Shown: positions 43,420 to 56,483 of the stretch, piece after piece | Numbering within the stretch: the stretch's first letter is position 1 | How the letters are laid out: each line of letters starts with the position of its first letter | Assembly (NCBI GenBank): GCA_037783545.1 | Contig: JBBELK010000033.1 | Coordinates: 620,001-684,000 of the forward strand | Direction of reading: 5' to 3' | Source of the DNA: Henricia sp. BOLD:AAB3569 | Taxonomy: Eukaryota > Echinodermata > Asteroidea > Spinulosida > Echinasteridae | DNA length: 64,000 nucleotides | Notes under the pieces: generated by a model | Databases searched by the model: none | Told to the model about the DNA's origin: nothing | Seen by the model: only the letters and a program-made list of their open reading frames with translations | Position numbers and translations under genes: made by a program

Positions 43420-45547
43420 CAAAACTTATACAGAGTATATGGGGACGGCCTGCGAGAATTCTATTAAAGTATCAGCCCGATCGGACATTGCAGTGGTCAG
43501 TTACGGCTAAAAGAGTGACCATTTTTTTGAATGACCGTAACTCCGGCCAACGCTGACCGATCGGTCTCAGATTTCGTATCTACTGAGTCGTCTAACCTCA
43601 CGTACAACATGTTAAAAGGGCGTGGCGATCAGACACTGCGTTGTCCAGTTACGGCCATTTGAAGTTAGACGTAAATCCCCATAGACCGTGCACAAAGCCA
43701 AGTCATAACTGGGGAACCCTTTGACCGATCGGGACGAGACTTGGACAGAGTGTATGGGGACGGCCTGCGTGATGTCCATTAAAGTATCAGCTCGATCGGA
43801 CATTGCAGTGGTCAGTTACGGCCAAAAGAGTGACAATTTTTTTGAATGGCCGTAACTACGGCCAACGCTGACCGATCGGTCTCAGATTTCATACTTACGG
43901 AGTCGTCTAACCTCAGGTACAACATGTTAAAAGGGCGTGGCCATTGGACATTGCGTTGTCCAGTTACGGCCATTTGAAGTTAGATGTAGATCCCCATAGA
44001 CCGTGCACAAAGCCAAGTCATAACTGGAGAACTCTTTGACCGATCGGAACGAAACTTAGACAGAGTGTATGGGGACGGCCTGCGAGAATTTTATTAAAGT
44101 ATCAGCCCGATCTGACATTGCAGTGGTCAGTTACGGCCAAAAGAGTGACATTTTTTTAATGACCGTAACTCCGGCCAACGCTGACCGATCGGTCCCAGAT
44201 TTCGTACCGACGGAGTCGTCTAACCTCAGGTACAACATCTTAAAAGGGCGTGGCCATCGGACATTGCGTTGTCCAGTTACGGCAATTTGAAGTTAGATGT
44301 AGATCCCCATAGACCGTGCACAAATACAAGTCATAACTGGAGAACCCTTTGACCGATCGGAACGAAACTTGGACAGAGTGCATGGGGACGGCCTGCAAGA
44401 ATTCCGTTAAAATATCAGCTCGATCGGACATTGCAGTGGTCGGTTACGGCCAAAAGAGTGACAATTGTTTGATTGGCCGTAACTCCAGCCAACGCTGACC
44501 GATCGGTCTCAGATTTCGTACTTACGAAGTCGTCTAACCTCAGGTACAACATGTTAAAAGGGCGTGGCGATCGGACATTGCGTTGTCCAGTTACAGCCAT
44601 TTGAAGTTAGACGTGAATCCCCATAGAACGTGCACAAAGCCAAGTCATAACTGGAGAACCCTTTGACTGATCGGAACGAAACTTGGACAGAGTGTATGGG
44701 GACGGCCTGCGAGACTTCCGTTAAAGTATCAGCCCGATCGGACATTGCAGTGGTCAGTTACGGCTAAAAGAGTGACAATTTTTTGATTGGCCGTAACTCC
44801 GGCCAACGCTGACCGATCGGTCTCAGATTTCGTAACTACAGAGTCGTCTAACCTCAGGTACAACATGTTAAACGGGCGTGGCGATCGGACATTGAGTTGT
44901 CCAGTTACGGCCATTTGAAGTTAGACGTAAATCCCCATAGACCGTGCACAAAGCCAAGTCATAACTGGGGAACCCTTTGACCGATCGGGACGAAACTTGG
45001 ACAGAGTGTATGGGGACAGCCTGCGAGAATTCCATTAAAGTATCAGCTCGATCGGACATTGCAGTGGTCAGTTACGGCCAAAAGAGTGACAATTTTTCTG
45101 AATGGCCGTAACTCCGGCCAACGCTGACCGATCGGTCTCAGATTTCGTACCTACGGAGTCGTCTAACCTCAGGTACAACATGTTGAAAGGGCGTGGCCAT
45201 CGGACATTGCGTTGTCCAGTTACGGCCATTTGAAGTTAGATGTAGATCCCCATAGACCGTGCACAAAGCCAAGTCATAACTGGAGAACCCTTTGACCGAT
45301 CGGAACGGAACTTGGACAGAGTGTATGGGGACGGCCTGCGAGAATTTTATTAAAGTATCAGCCCGATCTGACATTGCAGTTGTCAGTTACGCCAAAAGAG
45401 TGACCATTTTTTAATGGCCGTAACTCCGGACAACGCTGACCGATCGGTCCCAGATTTCGTACCGACGGAGTCGTCTAACCTCAGGTACAACATCTTAAAA
45501 GGGCGTGGCCATCGGACATTGCGTTGTCCAGTTACGGCAATTTGAAG
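43420..45547 (+). repeat. ~315-bp satellite, left part (copy B)
   Basis: Same seven monomers as 8541-10668 with a C-to-A change at 44895. It is cut at the same base by the DIRS element and continues at 50720-51065. Confidence 0.93.
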
Positions 45548-45699
45548 TTCTACCTCGCCACTACCTCCATTCAGAATCACATGAGATTGCATTGTCTGGA
45601 ATGTCTTGCATGCCACACTTTCAAAGAAAAAAGTAACAATAGGCGCGCCTGAAGTGTATAAAGGGAGCTCAATCCATTCAACCGATCAGTGTATTTCTG

Positions 45700-45948
45700 G
45701 TGCATGTACCGCATGTCACACTGCGCGCCGGGACCACCTTGGTGGCCATTTTTCTTGTAACTATGACGGATTGTTCAATTGAAATCCATGCCAATCCCTC
45801 GGGGGATGAATCTAATATGTTATCCGAGTTACGTGGTGAGCTAGCTGAGCTAACCCAAGTGCCACCGGCACAGAAAGCGTCCGCTACCCCGGGTAAAAAG
45901 TGCAAACGCAAGTCTGCGAATACATGTAGTGATGCCAGCTTCAGTTGA
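45700..45948 (+). CDS. DIRS 5' open frame (copy B)
   Basis: Identical in translation to the 82-codon frame of copy A, again overlapping the next frame by 20 bases. Confidence 0.5.
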   Translation: MHVPHVTLRAGTTLVAIFLVTMTDCSIEIHANPSGDESNMLSELRGELAELTQVPPAQKASATPGKKCKRKSANTCSDASFS

Positions 45949-48064
45949 CCGACCAAGTACTAGTAAGGGTAAGTCGGGGCGTGTAGGTTTCACCCAAGGC
46001 AATGATACTACTGACTTGCGCGAGGCAGTTCAGACCTTGCAGCAAACCGTAGCGAGCCTTACTGACGCATTTTCACGCCAACAGGGTAGTACATTTGGTA
46101 CTTTTGCCAGCTATGATCAAGGACTTGACGACACCCAAGCCGCACCCGAAACGGGCGAGCAACGTGGAACCAACTCGATCGCACCCGAAACGGGCGACCA
46201 ATTTTGGGCCAGTACAATCGCACCGGAGAGGGGCGACGATTTTTGTTCAGAGGAAGACGTAAATAGCCTTCTAAATATTGGCCTCGAGAAACAAGGTGAA
46301 ATATTGCCCAACAGTTCACAAGAGACTGATATTGATAACACAGATGAACTGCTGGCCGATATGGCCGCACTTGTAGAAAGTGACGAAATACAGGGCCCAC
46401 CGATTGATGAGAAACTGGCTAAAACTATAAACGCTTTGGCAAAAGGCAAAATCCAGCGTGAGAAATTGGACGGTAAACTGAAAAGTTACGATAAACCAGA
46501 GAACTGTGACGCATTGGGCCTTACTAAGGTCAACCCTGAAGTATGGGCATTCTTAAAACCAGGGACGAAGTCCCGAGATCTGAAATTTCAAAAAATACAA
46601 AATTGCGTTGCACGAGCGTCAGTGGCAATAACTCGGATCATTGACCTATTGTTGAAAGCCAAAGAACCGAATTCCTTGGCTAAATTTGACACAAATGGCT
46701 CTGTCAAAATGCTCATTGATGCGATAGCCATATTAGGTCATGGGAATTGTTTATTGAACTTTCGCAGACGTGATAGTATTAGACCTGATTTGAGTGCTAA
46801 ATACGCACCACTTTGCTCGTCACAGGTGCCGATAACTAACTTGCTTTTCATTAACGATTTGACACAGTCTTGTAAGACAATTCAAGAAACTAATAAGATC
46901 GGCTCAAAAGTGTATGGCTTTGACCAGGGAAACAGCCGGCGTGGCAGCCGTAGCCAATTCAGACCTTTTTCAGCTTACCGCGCTCGTGGCCGCCAACAGA
47001 GGGCGCCCTATCACTGGGGAAACTGGCAAAGATTCCGCGGTCGCGGAACTGGATATGGCGGTGGAGGATTCTATCAACCAACAACTGCATATGCAGAGCA
47101 AACTGACCACGGCCATAATACTAGTAAGTCCGTGAGTAAATCCCTCATTTCCATTCCTGAATCACCTATTGCTGTTAGATTACGTTACTTTGCATCGAAC
47201 TGGGAAGTAATTACTTCTGATGCCCAAGTGCTAGACATAGTGCGCCATTGCCATATCGAGTTCAACAATGAACCTTGTCAATTACAGCCACCAAAGGCAA
47301 TTCAATTTTCTGGAACTGAATCGAATATGGTCGATAATGAAATCTGTTCCCTTTTTCAAAAGGGTGCCATAATTCCAGTAAAGCCTTGCAGAGGTCAATT
47401 TTTGTCTACCATTTTTCTTAGACCAAAGAAAGACGGTTCAATGCGCACTATTATTAACCTGAAGGAACTCAACAAATGTGTTGTGTACCACCATTTTAAA
47501 ATGGAAACATTAAATTTTGCGTTGAAGTTGATAAGACCAAATTGCTTTTTGGCATCTATTGATCTGAAAGATGCATATTTTACCATACCTATGGCTCGGG
47601 AACATCAGAAGTATTTACGATTTAAATGGAAAGATGACCTTTGGCAATTTACATGCCTGTGTTTTGGTTTAACTAGTGCCCCTAGAATCTTTACCAAGGT
47701 TCTAAAGCCAGCCATAGCAACGCTCCGTAACATGGGCCATATATCTGTTGACTATATTGATGATTCTTTGCTCATTGGCGACACTAAGCAAGAATGGAAT
47801 CGTAATATTATTGATCGATGCCGTTTAATGAATGACCTTGGTTTTGTGATTAACACAAAGAAGTCAAATATGACCCCTACTCATTGTATTGAATTTCTTG
47901 GATTGGTCATCAACTCTGAAAATATGACTGTGCGCCTTCCTCAGAATAAAACAAAGGCATGTATTGAGATTTGTCAATCACTGATCCATCAAACAAATCC
48001 ATCAATACGCTTCTCAAGTTATTGGGAAACTTGTTTCATGTTTTCCGGCTGTGCCTCTTGGTAA
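45929..48064 (+). CDS. DIRS gag-like region and reverse transcriptase (copy B)
   Basis: Same 711 codons as in copy A: APETG repeats, gag core, Gly/Arg-rich segment, and reverse transcriptase with YIDD at residues 609-612. The stop before RNase H is at the same place. Confidence 0.92.
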   Translation: MMPASVDRPSTSKGKSGRVGFTQGNDTTDLREAVQTLQQTVASLTDAFSRQQGSTFGTFASYDQGLDDTQAAPETGEQRGTNSIAPETGDQFWASTIAPERGDDFCSEEDVNSLLNIGLEKQGEILPNSSQETDIDNTDELLADMAALVESDEIQGPPIDEKLAKTINALAKGKIQREKLDGKLKSYDKPENCDALGLTKVNPEVWAFLKPGTKSRDLKFQKIQNCVARASVAITRIIDLLLKAKEPNSLAKFDTNGSVKMLIDAIAILGHGNCLLNFRRRDSIRPDLSAKYAPLCSSQVPITNLLFINDLTQSCKTIQETNKIGSKVYGFDQGNSRRGSRSQFRPFSAYRARGRQQRAPYHWGNWQRFRGRGTGYGGGGFYQPTTAYAEQTDHGHNTSKSVSKSLISIPESPIAVRLRYFASNWEVITSDAQVLDIVRHCHIEFNNEPCQLQPPKAIQFSGTESNMVDNEICSLFQKGAIIPVKPCRGQFLSTIFLRPKKDGSMRTIINLKELNKCVVYHHFKMETLNFALKLIRPNCFLASIDLKDAYFTIPMAREHQKYLRFKWKDDLWQFTCLCFGLTSAPRIFTKVLKPAIATLRNMGHISVDYIDDSLLIGDTKQEWNRNIIDRCRLMNDLGFVINTKKSNMTPTHCIEFLGLVINSENMTVRLPQNKTKACIEICQSLIHQTNPSIRFSSYWETCFMFSGCASW

Positions 48065-49187
48065 ATTGTTTTACAGAAATCTTGAACTGACAAAGGAGAA
48101 AGCCTTGAAAAGCAATATGGGAAATTTTAACGCAAGAATACAATTAACAACAGAAGTGCAATCAGAATTGCAATGGTGGATTACGACTTTACCGGTTTCC
48201 TTCTACCCAATAATGCCCACAAATCCAGAACTGGAAATTCAAACAGATGCATCTGGAAATGGATGGGGAGCGTATTGCCCCACATTTGACTTACAGACAA
48301 ATGGACGTTGGAAAGACAATGAATCTAAACAACACATTAATTATCTTGAACTTTTGGCAGTTTGGTATGCTTTACGGTCATTCACTTCCCATGTCAAAGG
48401 CAAGGTCGTGGCAGTTCTTACAGATAACATTTCTGCCGCTACATACATCAATAATTTTGGAGGATGTCATTCTAAAGAATTGAACCAATTAAGCAAGACC
48501 ATATGGTTATGGTGCATAGATCGAGACATTTGGCTTTTAGCACAGCACATTGCAGGAATCGGTAACAAGACCGCAGATTCTTTATCTCGTTTGTTTAACG
48601 ACAATCTCGAATGGCAACTTAACCCAGATATTTTCAAGCAAATTATGTCCACCCTTAATTGTACCCCTACAATTGATTTGTTTGCCTCGAGAATGAATTG
48701 TCAAATCACAACCTTTGTTTCCCTACAACCAGACCCAGAAGCAATAGCTTGCAATGCATTTTCTATTTCATGGTCTGATGAAATGATTTACTGTTTCCCA
48801 CCTTTCTCCCTAATTGACAGGGTCATTCAAATAATAGAAGTGGACAGAGCGACAGGAGTTCTTGTCTTCCCATGGTGGAGAACCCAACATTGGTACCCAC
48901 GACTATTGCGACTGCTGGTCAAACAACCAGTCATACTTCCCAGATCAGGAGATCTCTTGCGACTCCCTCATGACCCTCGACGCCAACACCCACTAGGTAC
49001 CAGCCTAGTAATGTGTGCAGCACTCTTGTCGGGCGATCCCTGTTGTCAAGAGGACTCTCTCGGGAAACGATCCAAATCATCTTGCAGTCTTGGAGACGAA
49101 GCACACAGAAACAATATGGCACCGCCCTTTCCAAGTGGCTTGATTTCTGTGCTGAACGACAGACGCATCCAGTTCACTCCACTATAA
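48051..49187 (+). CDS. DIRS RNase H and methyltransferase-like region (copy B)
   Basis: Same 378 codons as in copy A, with the RNase H residues Asp66, Glu100, Asp125 and Asp176 and the FPPF motif of the methyltransferase-like block. Confidence 0.9.
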   Translation: MPLGKLFYRNLELTKEKALKSNMGNFNARIQLTTEVQSELQWWITTLPVSFYPIMPTNPELEIQTDASGNGWGAYCPTFDLQTNGRWKDNESKQHINYLELLAVWYALRSFTSHVKGKVVAVLTDNISAATYINNFGGCHSKELNQLSKTIWLWCIDRDIWLLAQHIAGIGNKTADSLSRLFNDNLEWQLNPDIFKQIMSTLNCTPTIDLFASRMNCQITTFVSLQPDPEAIACNAFSISWSDEMIYCFPPFSLIDRVIQIIEVDRATGVLVFPWWRTQHWYPRLLRLLVKQPVILPRSGDLLRLPHDPRRQHPLGTSLVMCAALLSGDPCCQEDSLGKRSKSSCSLGDEAHRNNMAPPFPSGLISVLNDRRIQFTPL

Positions 49188-49687
49188 GTGTAGCACTTGA
49201 CTTTTTAACATCACTCGTTGCTCGGGGAGCAAGCTATAGCACTGTCAATACAGCACGCAGCGCTTTGTCTATGTTGTTGTGGTCTGATCAGGAAGTAAAC
49301 AGCAAGTTTGGGAATCACCCTTTAGTAATCAAATTCATGAGAGGAGTCTATCATATGAAGCCACAACTCCCGCGTTACACGACTACCTGGGATGTTAGTC
49401 CTGTCTTGCGCTATATTGCTGGTTTAGAACCTTTGAGTTCAATTTCTTTGGAACTACTAAGTTACAAACTTGTATGCCTTTGTGCTTTAACGACTGGCCA
49501 GCGTGCTCAGACAATATCATTTATGAGTTTAGCAAATGTATGTATTGAGGAAGATCAGGCGAAGTTCATAATCACTGAACTGGTTAAAACGTCTAGACCC
49601 AATGCATTACAGCCAACATTGGTTTTTATCTGTTTACAGGAAAGACAAGTCTTTGTGTGTGGTAAGAACTCTCTTAGAATACATTAA
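49013..49687 (+). CDS. DIRS tyrosine recombinase N-terminal part (copy B)
   Basis: Same 224 codons as in copy A, with catalytic Arg164 in TTGQRAQT; broken at the same position downstream. Confidence 0.88.
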   Translation: MCSTLVGRSLLSRGLSRETIQIILQSWRRSTQKQYGTALSKWLDFCAERQTHPVHSTISVALDFLTSLVARGASYSTVNTARSALSMLLWSDQEVNSKFGNHPLVIKFMRGVYHMKPQLPRYTTTWDVSPVLRYIAGLEPLSSISLELLSYKLVCLCALTTGQRAQTISFMSLANVCIEEDQAKFIITELVKTSRPNALQPTLVFICLQERQVFVCGKNSLRIH

Positions 49688-49750
49688 ACGAACGAAGCAA
49701 GTTCGTAAAGGTAAACGTAATTTACTGTTAAGTTATGCGGGGCTGCAACT

Positions 49751-49990
49751 GTGAGCAGATGGCTCAAGAAAGTTCTTAAGCTAAGTGGAATAGACGTATC
49801 AGTCTTTAAGGGACACAGTTTTAGGTCTGCTTCCACTTCATCCGCAGCCTCGAAGGGCGTTCCTATTGATGTAATTTTACAAACGGCAGGTTGGAGTAAA
49901 GCTGCTACTTTTGCTAAGTTTTATCATAGAGGCCATGACAAGATGACGGCTCAAAAAATATTTTCTGAATCCGTTTTGGAAAACAAGTGA
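49751..49990 (+). pseudogene. DIRS tyrosine recombinase C-terminal part (copy B)
   Basis: Separated by the same stop and phase change as copy A. It contains the His-x-x-Arg, Trp and nucleophile Tyr of the recombinase active site. Confidence 0.88.
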
Positions 49991-51065
49991 TACCATTTTC
50001 AACATTACATCAAAGTGTATTTGATTTGTGATTTTCCTTCAGCACAAATACAGGTGTATTAAGAGAATACCACTTGCTTGGACGGTGTACCAATTGCATT
50101 TATGAATTAACGTACAGAAATGAACAAATTTGGTTTTCATTTTCAATGGTGATGCTGATTAGGCATCGTTGTGTATGTATCATTATCGGTTATATTGAGT
50201 AAAACCTTTTTAGGAAAGTTTAGTATTTTCGGACAGTGTACCAGTTGTATTTACAGATTGACATACAGGAATGAACCACATGTATGCACTTTGTTGTCAA
50301 TTGTGTTGAATTTTCACTGTGGCTAATTTTCACATAACACTGTCCGAGCTTTGAAACCTCATGTGATTCTGAATGGAGGTAGTGGCGAGGTAGAATTGAT
50401 CAATTAAACGAGAGAATTGAAGTTTGATTGTAATTCTACCGAACTACTACCGTAATGAGGAATCACATGACACCCTCCCTGTCACCGTCCCGCCCTGCAT
50501 GTGATTAGGGCCAGTGTTATGTGTATGTACTTTGAATACTGATCGGTTGAATGGATTGAGCTCCCTTTATACACTTCAGGCGCGCCTATTGTTACTTTTT
50601 TCTTTGAAAGTGTGGCATGCAAGACATTCCAGACAATGCAATCTCATGTGATTCCTCATTACGGTAGTAGTTCGGTAGAATTACAATCAAACTTCAATTC
50701 TCTCGTTTAATTGATCAATTAGATGTAGATCCCCATAGACCGTGCACAAAGCCAAGTCATAACTGGAGAACCCTTCGACCGATCGGAACGAAACTTGGAC
50801 AGAGTGTATGGGGACGGCCTGCGAGAATTCCGTTAAAGTATCAGCTCGATCTGACATTGCAGTGGTCAGTTACGGCCAAAAGAGTGACCATTTTGTTAAT
50901 AGCCGTAACCCCGGCCAACGCGGACCGATCGGTTCCAGAATTCATACCGACGAAGTCGTCTAACCTCAGGTACAACATGTTAAAAGGGCGTGGCCATCGG
51001 ACATTGCGTTGTCCAGTTACGGCCATTTGAAGTTAGATGTAGATCCCCATAGACCGTGCACAAAG

Positions 51066-54000
51066 AATCAGCGCCGGAAGGCGAGTTCAAAAATACCACT
51101 TTGGACACCGTCTGACCAAAACTGAATAGTGGTCAGTTTTTGTCCAAAATGGCCGAAACTGACCATGTGCGGTATTTTCGGAATGAGCGTCGATAGGCGA
51201 GTTCAAAAATACCACTTTGGACATGCACCGTCCGACCAAAAGTGAATAGTGGTCAGTTTTTGTCCAAAATGGCCGAAACTGACCATGTGCGGTATTTTCG
51301 GAATGAGCGTAGACAGGCGAGTTCAAAAATACCACTTTGGACACCGTCCGACCAAAACTGAATAGTGGTCAGTTTTTGTCCAAAATGGCCGAAACTGACC
51401 ATGTGCGGTATTTTCGGAATCACCGTCGACAGGCAAGTTCAAAAATACCACTTTGGACACCTTCCAACCAAAACTGAATAGTGGTCAGTTTTTTTCTAAA
51501 ATGGCCGACCATGTGCGGTATTTTCGGAATGAGCGTCGACAGGCGAGTTCGAAAATACCACTTTGGACACCTTCCGACTAAAACTGAATAGTGGTCAGTT
51601 TTTGTCCAAAATGGCCGACCATGTGCGGTATTTTCGGAATGAGCGTCGACAGGCGAGTTCAAAAATACCACTTTGGACACCGTCCGACCAAAACTGAATA
51701 GTGGTCAGTTTTTGTCCAAAATGGCCGAAACTGACCATGTGCGGTATTTTCGGAATCACCGTCGACATGCAAGTTCAAAATTACCACTTTGGACACCTTC
51801 CGGCCAAAACTGAATAGTGGTCAGTTTTTGTCTAAAATGGCCGAAACTGACCATGTGCGGTATTTTCGGAATGAGCGTCGACAGGCGAGTTCAAAAATAC
51901 CACTTTGGACACCGTCCGACCAAAACGGAATAGTGGTCAGTTTTGTTCCAAAATGGCCGAAACTGACCATTCGTGCTATTTTCGGAATCAGCGTCGAAAG
52001 GCGAGTTCAAAAATACCACTATGGATACCGTCCGACCAAAACTGAATACTGGTCAGTTTTTGTCCAAAATGGCCGAAACTGACCATGTGTGGTATTTTCA
52101 GAATCAGTGTCGACAGGCGAGTTCAAAAATACCACTTTGGACATAGTCCGACCTAAACTGAATACTGGTCAGTTTTTGTCCAAAATGGCCGAAACTGACC
52201 ATGTGTGGTATTTTCGGAATCAGCGTCGAAAGGAGAGTTCAAAAATACAACTTTGGACACCGACCGACCAAAACTGAATACTGGTCATTTGTTGTCCAAA
52301 ATGGCCGAAACTGACCATTCGTGCTATTTTCAGAATCAGCGTCGAAAGGCGAGTTCAAAAATACCACTTTGGACACCGTCCGACCAAAACGGAATAGTGG
52401 TCATTTTTTTTGCAAAATGGCCGAAACTGACCATGTGTGGTATTTTCGGAATCAGTGTCGACAGGCGAGTTCAAAAATACCACTATGGATACCGTCCGAC
52501 CAAAACTGAATACTGGTCAGTTTTTGTCGAAAATGGCCGAAACTGACCATGTGTGGTATTTTCGGAATCAGTGTCGACAGGCGAGTTCAAAAATACCACT
52601 TTGGACATCGTCCGACCAAAACTGAATAGTGGTCAGTTTTTGTCCAAAATGGCCGAAACTGACCATGTGTGGTATTTTCGGAATCAGTGTCGACAGGCGA
52701 GTTCAAAAATACCACTTTGGACATCGTCCGACGAAAACTGAATAGTGGTCAGTTTTTGTCCAAAATGGCCGAAACTGACCATGTGTGGTATTTTCGGAAT
52801 CAGTGTCGACAGGCGAGTTCAAAAATACCACTATGGATACCGTCCGACCAAAACTGAATACTGGTCAGTTTTTGTCGAAAATGGCCGAAACTGACCATGT
52901 GTGGTATTTTCGGAATCAGTGTCGACAGGCGAGTTCAAAAATACAACTTTGGACACCGACCGACCAAAACTGAATACTGGTCATTTGTTGTCCAAAATGG
53001 CCGAAACTGACCATTCGTGCTATTTTCAGAATCAGCGTCGAAAGGCGAGTTCAAAAATACCACTTTGGACACCGTCCGACCAAAACGGAATAGTGGTCAT
53101 TTTTTTTGCAAAATGGCCGAAACTGACCATGTGTGGTATTTTCGGAATCAGTGTCGACAGGCGAGTTCAAAAATACAACTTTGGACACCGACCGACCAAA
53201 ACTGAATACTGGTCATTTGTTGTCCAAAATGGCCGAAACTGACCATTCGTGATATTTTCGGAATCAGCGTTTAAAGGCGAGTTCAAAAATACCACTTTAG
53301 ACACCGTCCGACCAAAACGGAATAGTGGTCAGTTTTTTTCCAAAATGGCCGAAACTGACCATGTGTGGTATTTTCGGAATCAGTGTCGACAGGCGAGTTC
53401 AAAAATACCACTTTGGACACCGTCCGACCAAAACTGAATAGTGGTCAGTTTTTGTCCAAAATGGCCGAAACTGACCATGTGTGGTATTCTCGGGATCAGT
53501 GTCGACAGGCGAGTTCAAAAATACCACTATGGATACCGTCCGACCAAAACTGAATACTGGTCAGTTTTTGTCGAAAATGGCCGAAACTGACCATGTGTGG
53601 TATTTTCGGAATCAGTGTCGACAGGCGAGTTCAAAAATACCACTTTGGACATCGTCCGACCAAAACTGAATAGTGGTCAGTTTTTGTCCAAAATGGCCGA
53701 AACTGACCATGTGTGGTATTTTCGGAATCAGTGTCGACAGGCGAGTTCAAAAATACCACTTTGGACATCGTCCGACGAAAACTGAATAGTGGTCAGTTTT
53801 TGTCCAAAATGGCCGAAACTGACCATGTGTGGTATTTTCGGAATCAGTGTCGACAGGCGAGTTCAAAAATACCACTATGGATACCGTTCGACCAAAACTG
53901 AATACTGGTCAGTTTTTGTCGAAAATGGCCGAAACTGACCATGTGTGGTATTTTCGGAATCAGTGTCGACAGGCGAGTTCAAAAATACCACTTTGGACAT

Positions 54001-54544
54001 CGTCCGACCAAAACTGAATAGTGGTCAGTTTTTGTCCAAAATGGCCGAAACTGACCATGTGTGGTATTTTCGGAATCAGTGTCGACAGGCGAGTTCAAAA
54101 ATACCACTATGGATACCGTCCGACCAAAACTGAATACTGGTCAGTTTTTGTCGAAAATGGCCGAAACTGACCATGTGTGGTATTTTCGGAATCAGCGTCG
54201 AAAGGCGAGTTCAAAAATACCACTTTGGACACCGTCCGACCAAAACGGAATAGTGGTCAGTTTTTTTGCAAAATGGCCGAAACTGACCATGTGTGGTATT
54301 TTCGGAATCAGTGTCGACAGGCGAGTTCAAAAATACAACTTTGGACACCGACCGACCAAAACTGAATACTGGTCATTTGTTGTCCAAAATGGCCGAAACT
54401 GACCATGTGTGATATTTTCGGAATCAGCGTTTAAAGGCGAGTTCAAAAATACCACTTTGGACATCGTCCGACCAAAACCGAATACTGGTCAGTTTTTGTC
54501 CAAAATGGCCGAAACTGACCATGTGTGGTATTTTCGGAATCAAC
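51066..54544 (+). repeat. 116-bp satellite array, 30 monomers (copy B)
   Basis: Same as 16187-18621 with exactly nine additional monomers (1044 bp) in the 52.9-54.0 kb part, where a block of alternating monomer types is repeated. Confidence 0.95.
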
Positions 54545-54559
54545 GTGGGGTGATACTAT

Positions 54560-54833
54560 ATACCGGAAAACACCGGAAAACACCGGAAAATACCGGAAAA
54601 CACCGGAAAACTCACCGGAAAACACCGGAAAACACCGGAAAACATACTAAATACCGGAAAACACACTAAATACCGGAAAACACCCGAAAACACTTAATAA
54701 CACCACCCTCACTACCTGCAGAAAACACCATAAAATACTGTTTTCCGGTGTTTTCCGGTATTTAGTATGTTTTCTGGTATTTAGTATGTTTTCCGTTGTT
54801 TTCTGGTGTTTTCCGGTGTTGTCCGGTAAATAG
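54560..54833. repeat. CCGGAAAACA hairpin minisatellite (copy B)
   Basis: Same inverted array as 18637-18910, again at the point where the satellite family changes orientation; followed by inverse monomers to 55027. Confidence 0.9.
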
Positions 54834-55027
54834 TACTACCGGTCAGTTTCGGCCATTTTAAAAAACCCTGAAAATTTGACACTTTAGACAAAGGTCGAAT
54901 TTGGTATTTTTGAACTCGCCGTTTGATGTTGATTCCAAAAATACCAAACACGGTCAGTTTCGGCCATTTTGAAAAAACCCTGAAAACTTGACACTTTAGA
55001 CAAAGGTCGAATTTGGTATTTTTGAAC

Positions 55028-56483
55028 TTTTATTACTTTTATTACACTTTATTACACTTTTATTACACTCTTATTACACTTTATTACACTTTATTACATT
55101 TTTATTACACTTTATTACACTCTTATTACACTTTATTACACTTTATTACACTTTTATTACACTTTATTACACTTTTATTACACTTTATTACACTTTTATT
55201 ACACTCTTATTACACTTTATTATACTTTATTACACTTTTATTACACTTTATTACACTCTTATTACACTTTATTACACTTTATTACACTTTTATTACACTT
55301 TATTACATTTTTATTACACTTTATTACACTCTTATTACACTTTATTACACTTTATTACACTTTTATTACACTTTATTACACTTTTATTACACTTTATTAC
55401 ACTTTTATTACACTCTTATTACACTTTATTATACTTTATTACACTTTTATTACACTTTATTACACTCTTATTACACTTTATTACACTTTATTACACTTTT
55501 ATTACACTTTATTACACTTTTATTACACTTTATTACACTTTTATTACACTTTATTACACTTTTATTACACTTTATTACACTCTTATTACACTTTTATTAC
55601 ACTTTATTACACTTTTATTACACTTTATTACACTTTTATTACACACTTTATTACACTCTTATTACACTTTATTACACTTTATTACACTTTTATTACACTT
55701 TATTACACTTTTATTACACTTTATTACACTTTTATTACACTCTTATTACACTTTATTATACTTTATTACACTTTTATTACACTTTATTACACTCTTATTA
55801 CACTTTATTACACTTTATTACACTTTTATTACACTTTATTACACTTTTATTACACTTTATTACACTTTTATTACACTTTATTACACTTTTATTACACTCT
55901 TATTACACTTTATTACACTTTATTACATTTTTATTACACTTTATTACACTCTTATTACACTTTATTACACTTTATTACACTTTTATTACACTTTATTACA
56001 CTTTTATTACACTTTATTACACTTTTATTACACTCTTATTACACTCTTATTACACTTTATTACACTTTTATTACACTTTATTACACTCTTATTACACTTT
56101 ATTACACTTTATTACACTTTTATTACACTTTATTACACTTTTATTACACTTTATTACACTTTATTACACTTTAGTCGAAGGTCGAATTTGGTATTTTTGA
56201 ACTCGCCTTTCGACGCTGATTCCAAAAATACCACAAACGTTCAGTTTCGGCCATTTTTGAAAAACCTGAAAACTGGACACTTTAGACAAAGGTCGAATTT
56301 GGTATTTTTGAACTTTTATTACTTTTATTACACTTGATTACACTTGATTACACTTTATTACACTTGATTACACTTTATTACACTTTTATTACACTTTTAT
56401 TACACTCTTATTACACTTTATTACACTTTTATTACACTTTATTACACTTTTATTACACTTTATTACACTTTATTACACTTTAG
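55028..56483 (+). repeat. TTATTACAC-type arrays (copy B)
   Basis: Two arrays, 55028-56173 and 56314-56483, with one satellite monomer between them. Copy A has three arrays. Array 1 has a deletion near 55640 (TTACACACTTTATT). The first array alone gives a spurious 395-codon frame. Confidence 0.93.

Larger units (their letters stand above)
45548..50719 (+). mobile_element. DIRS-type retrotransposon (copy B)
   Basis: Same element as 10669-15840 at a constant offset of 34879, with the same insertion site inside the satellite and the same frame breaks. The internal complementary region is at 50358-50470 and the right end runs to 50719. A shared insertion site shows it was duplicated with the block rather than inserted twice. 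Confidence 0.95.
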
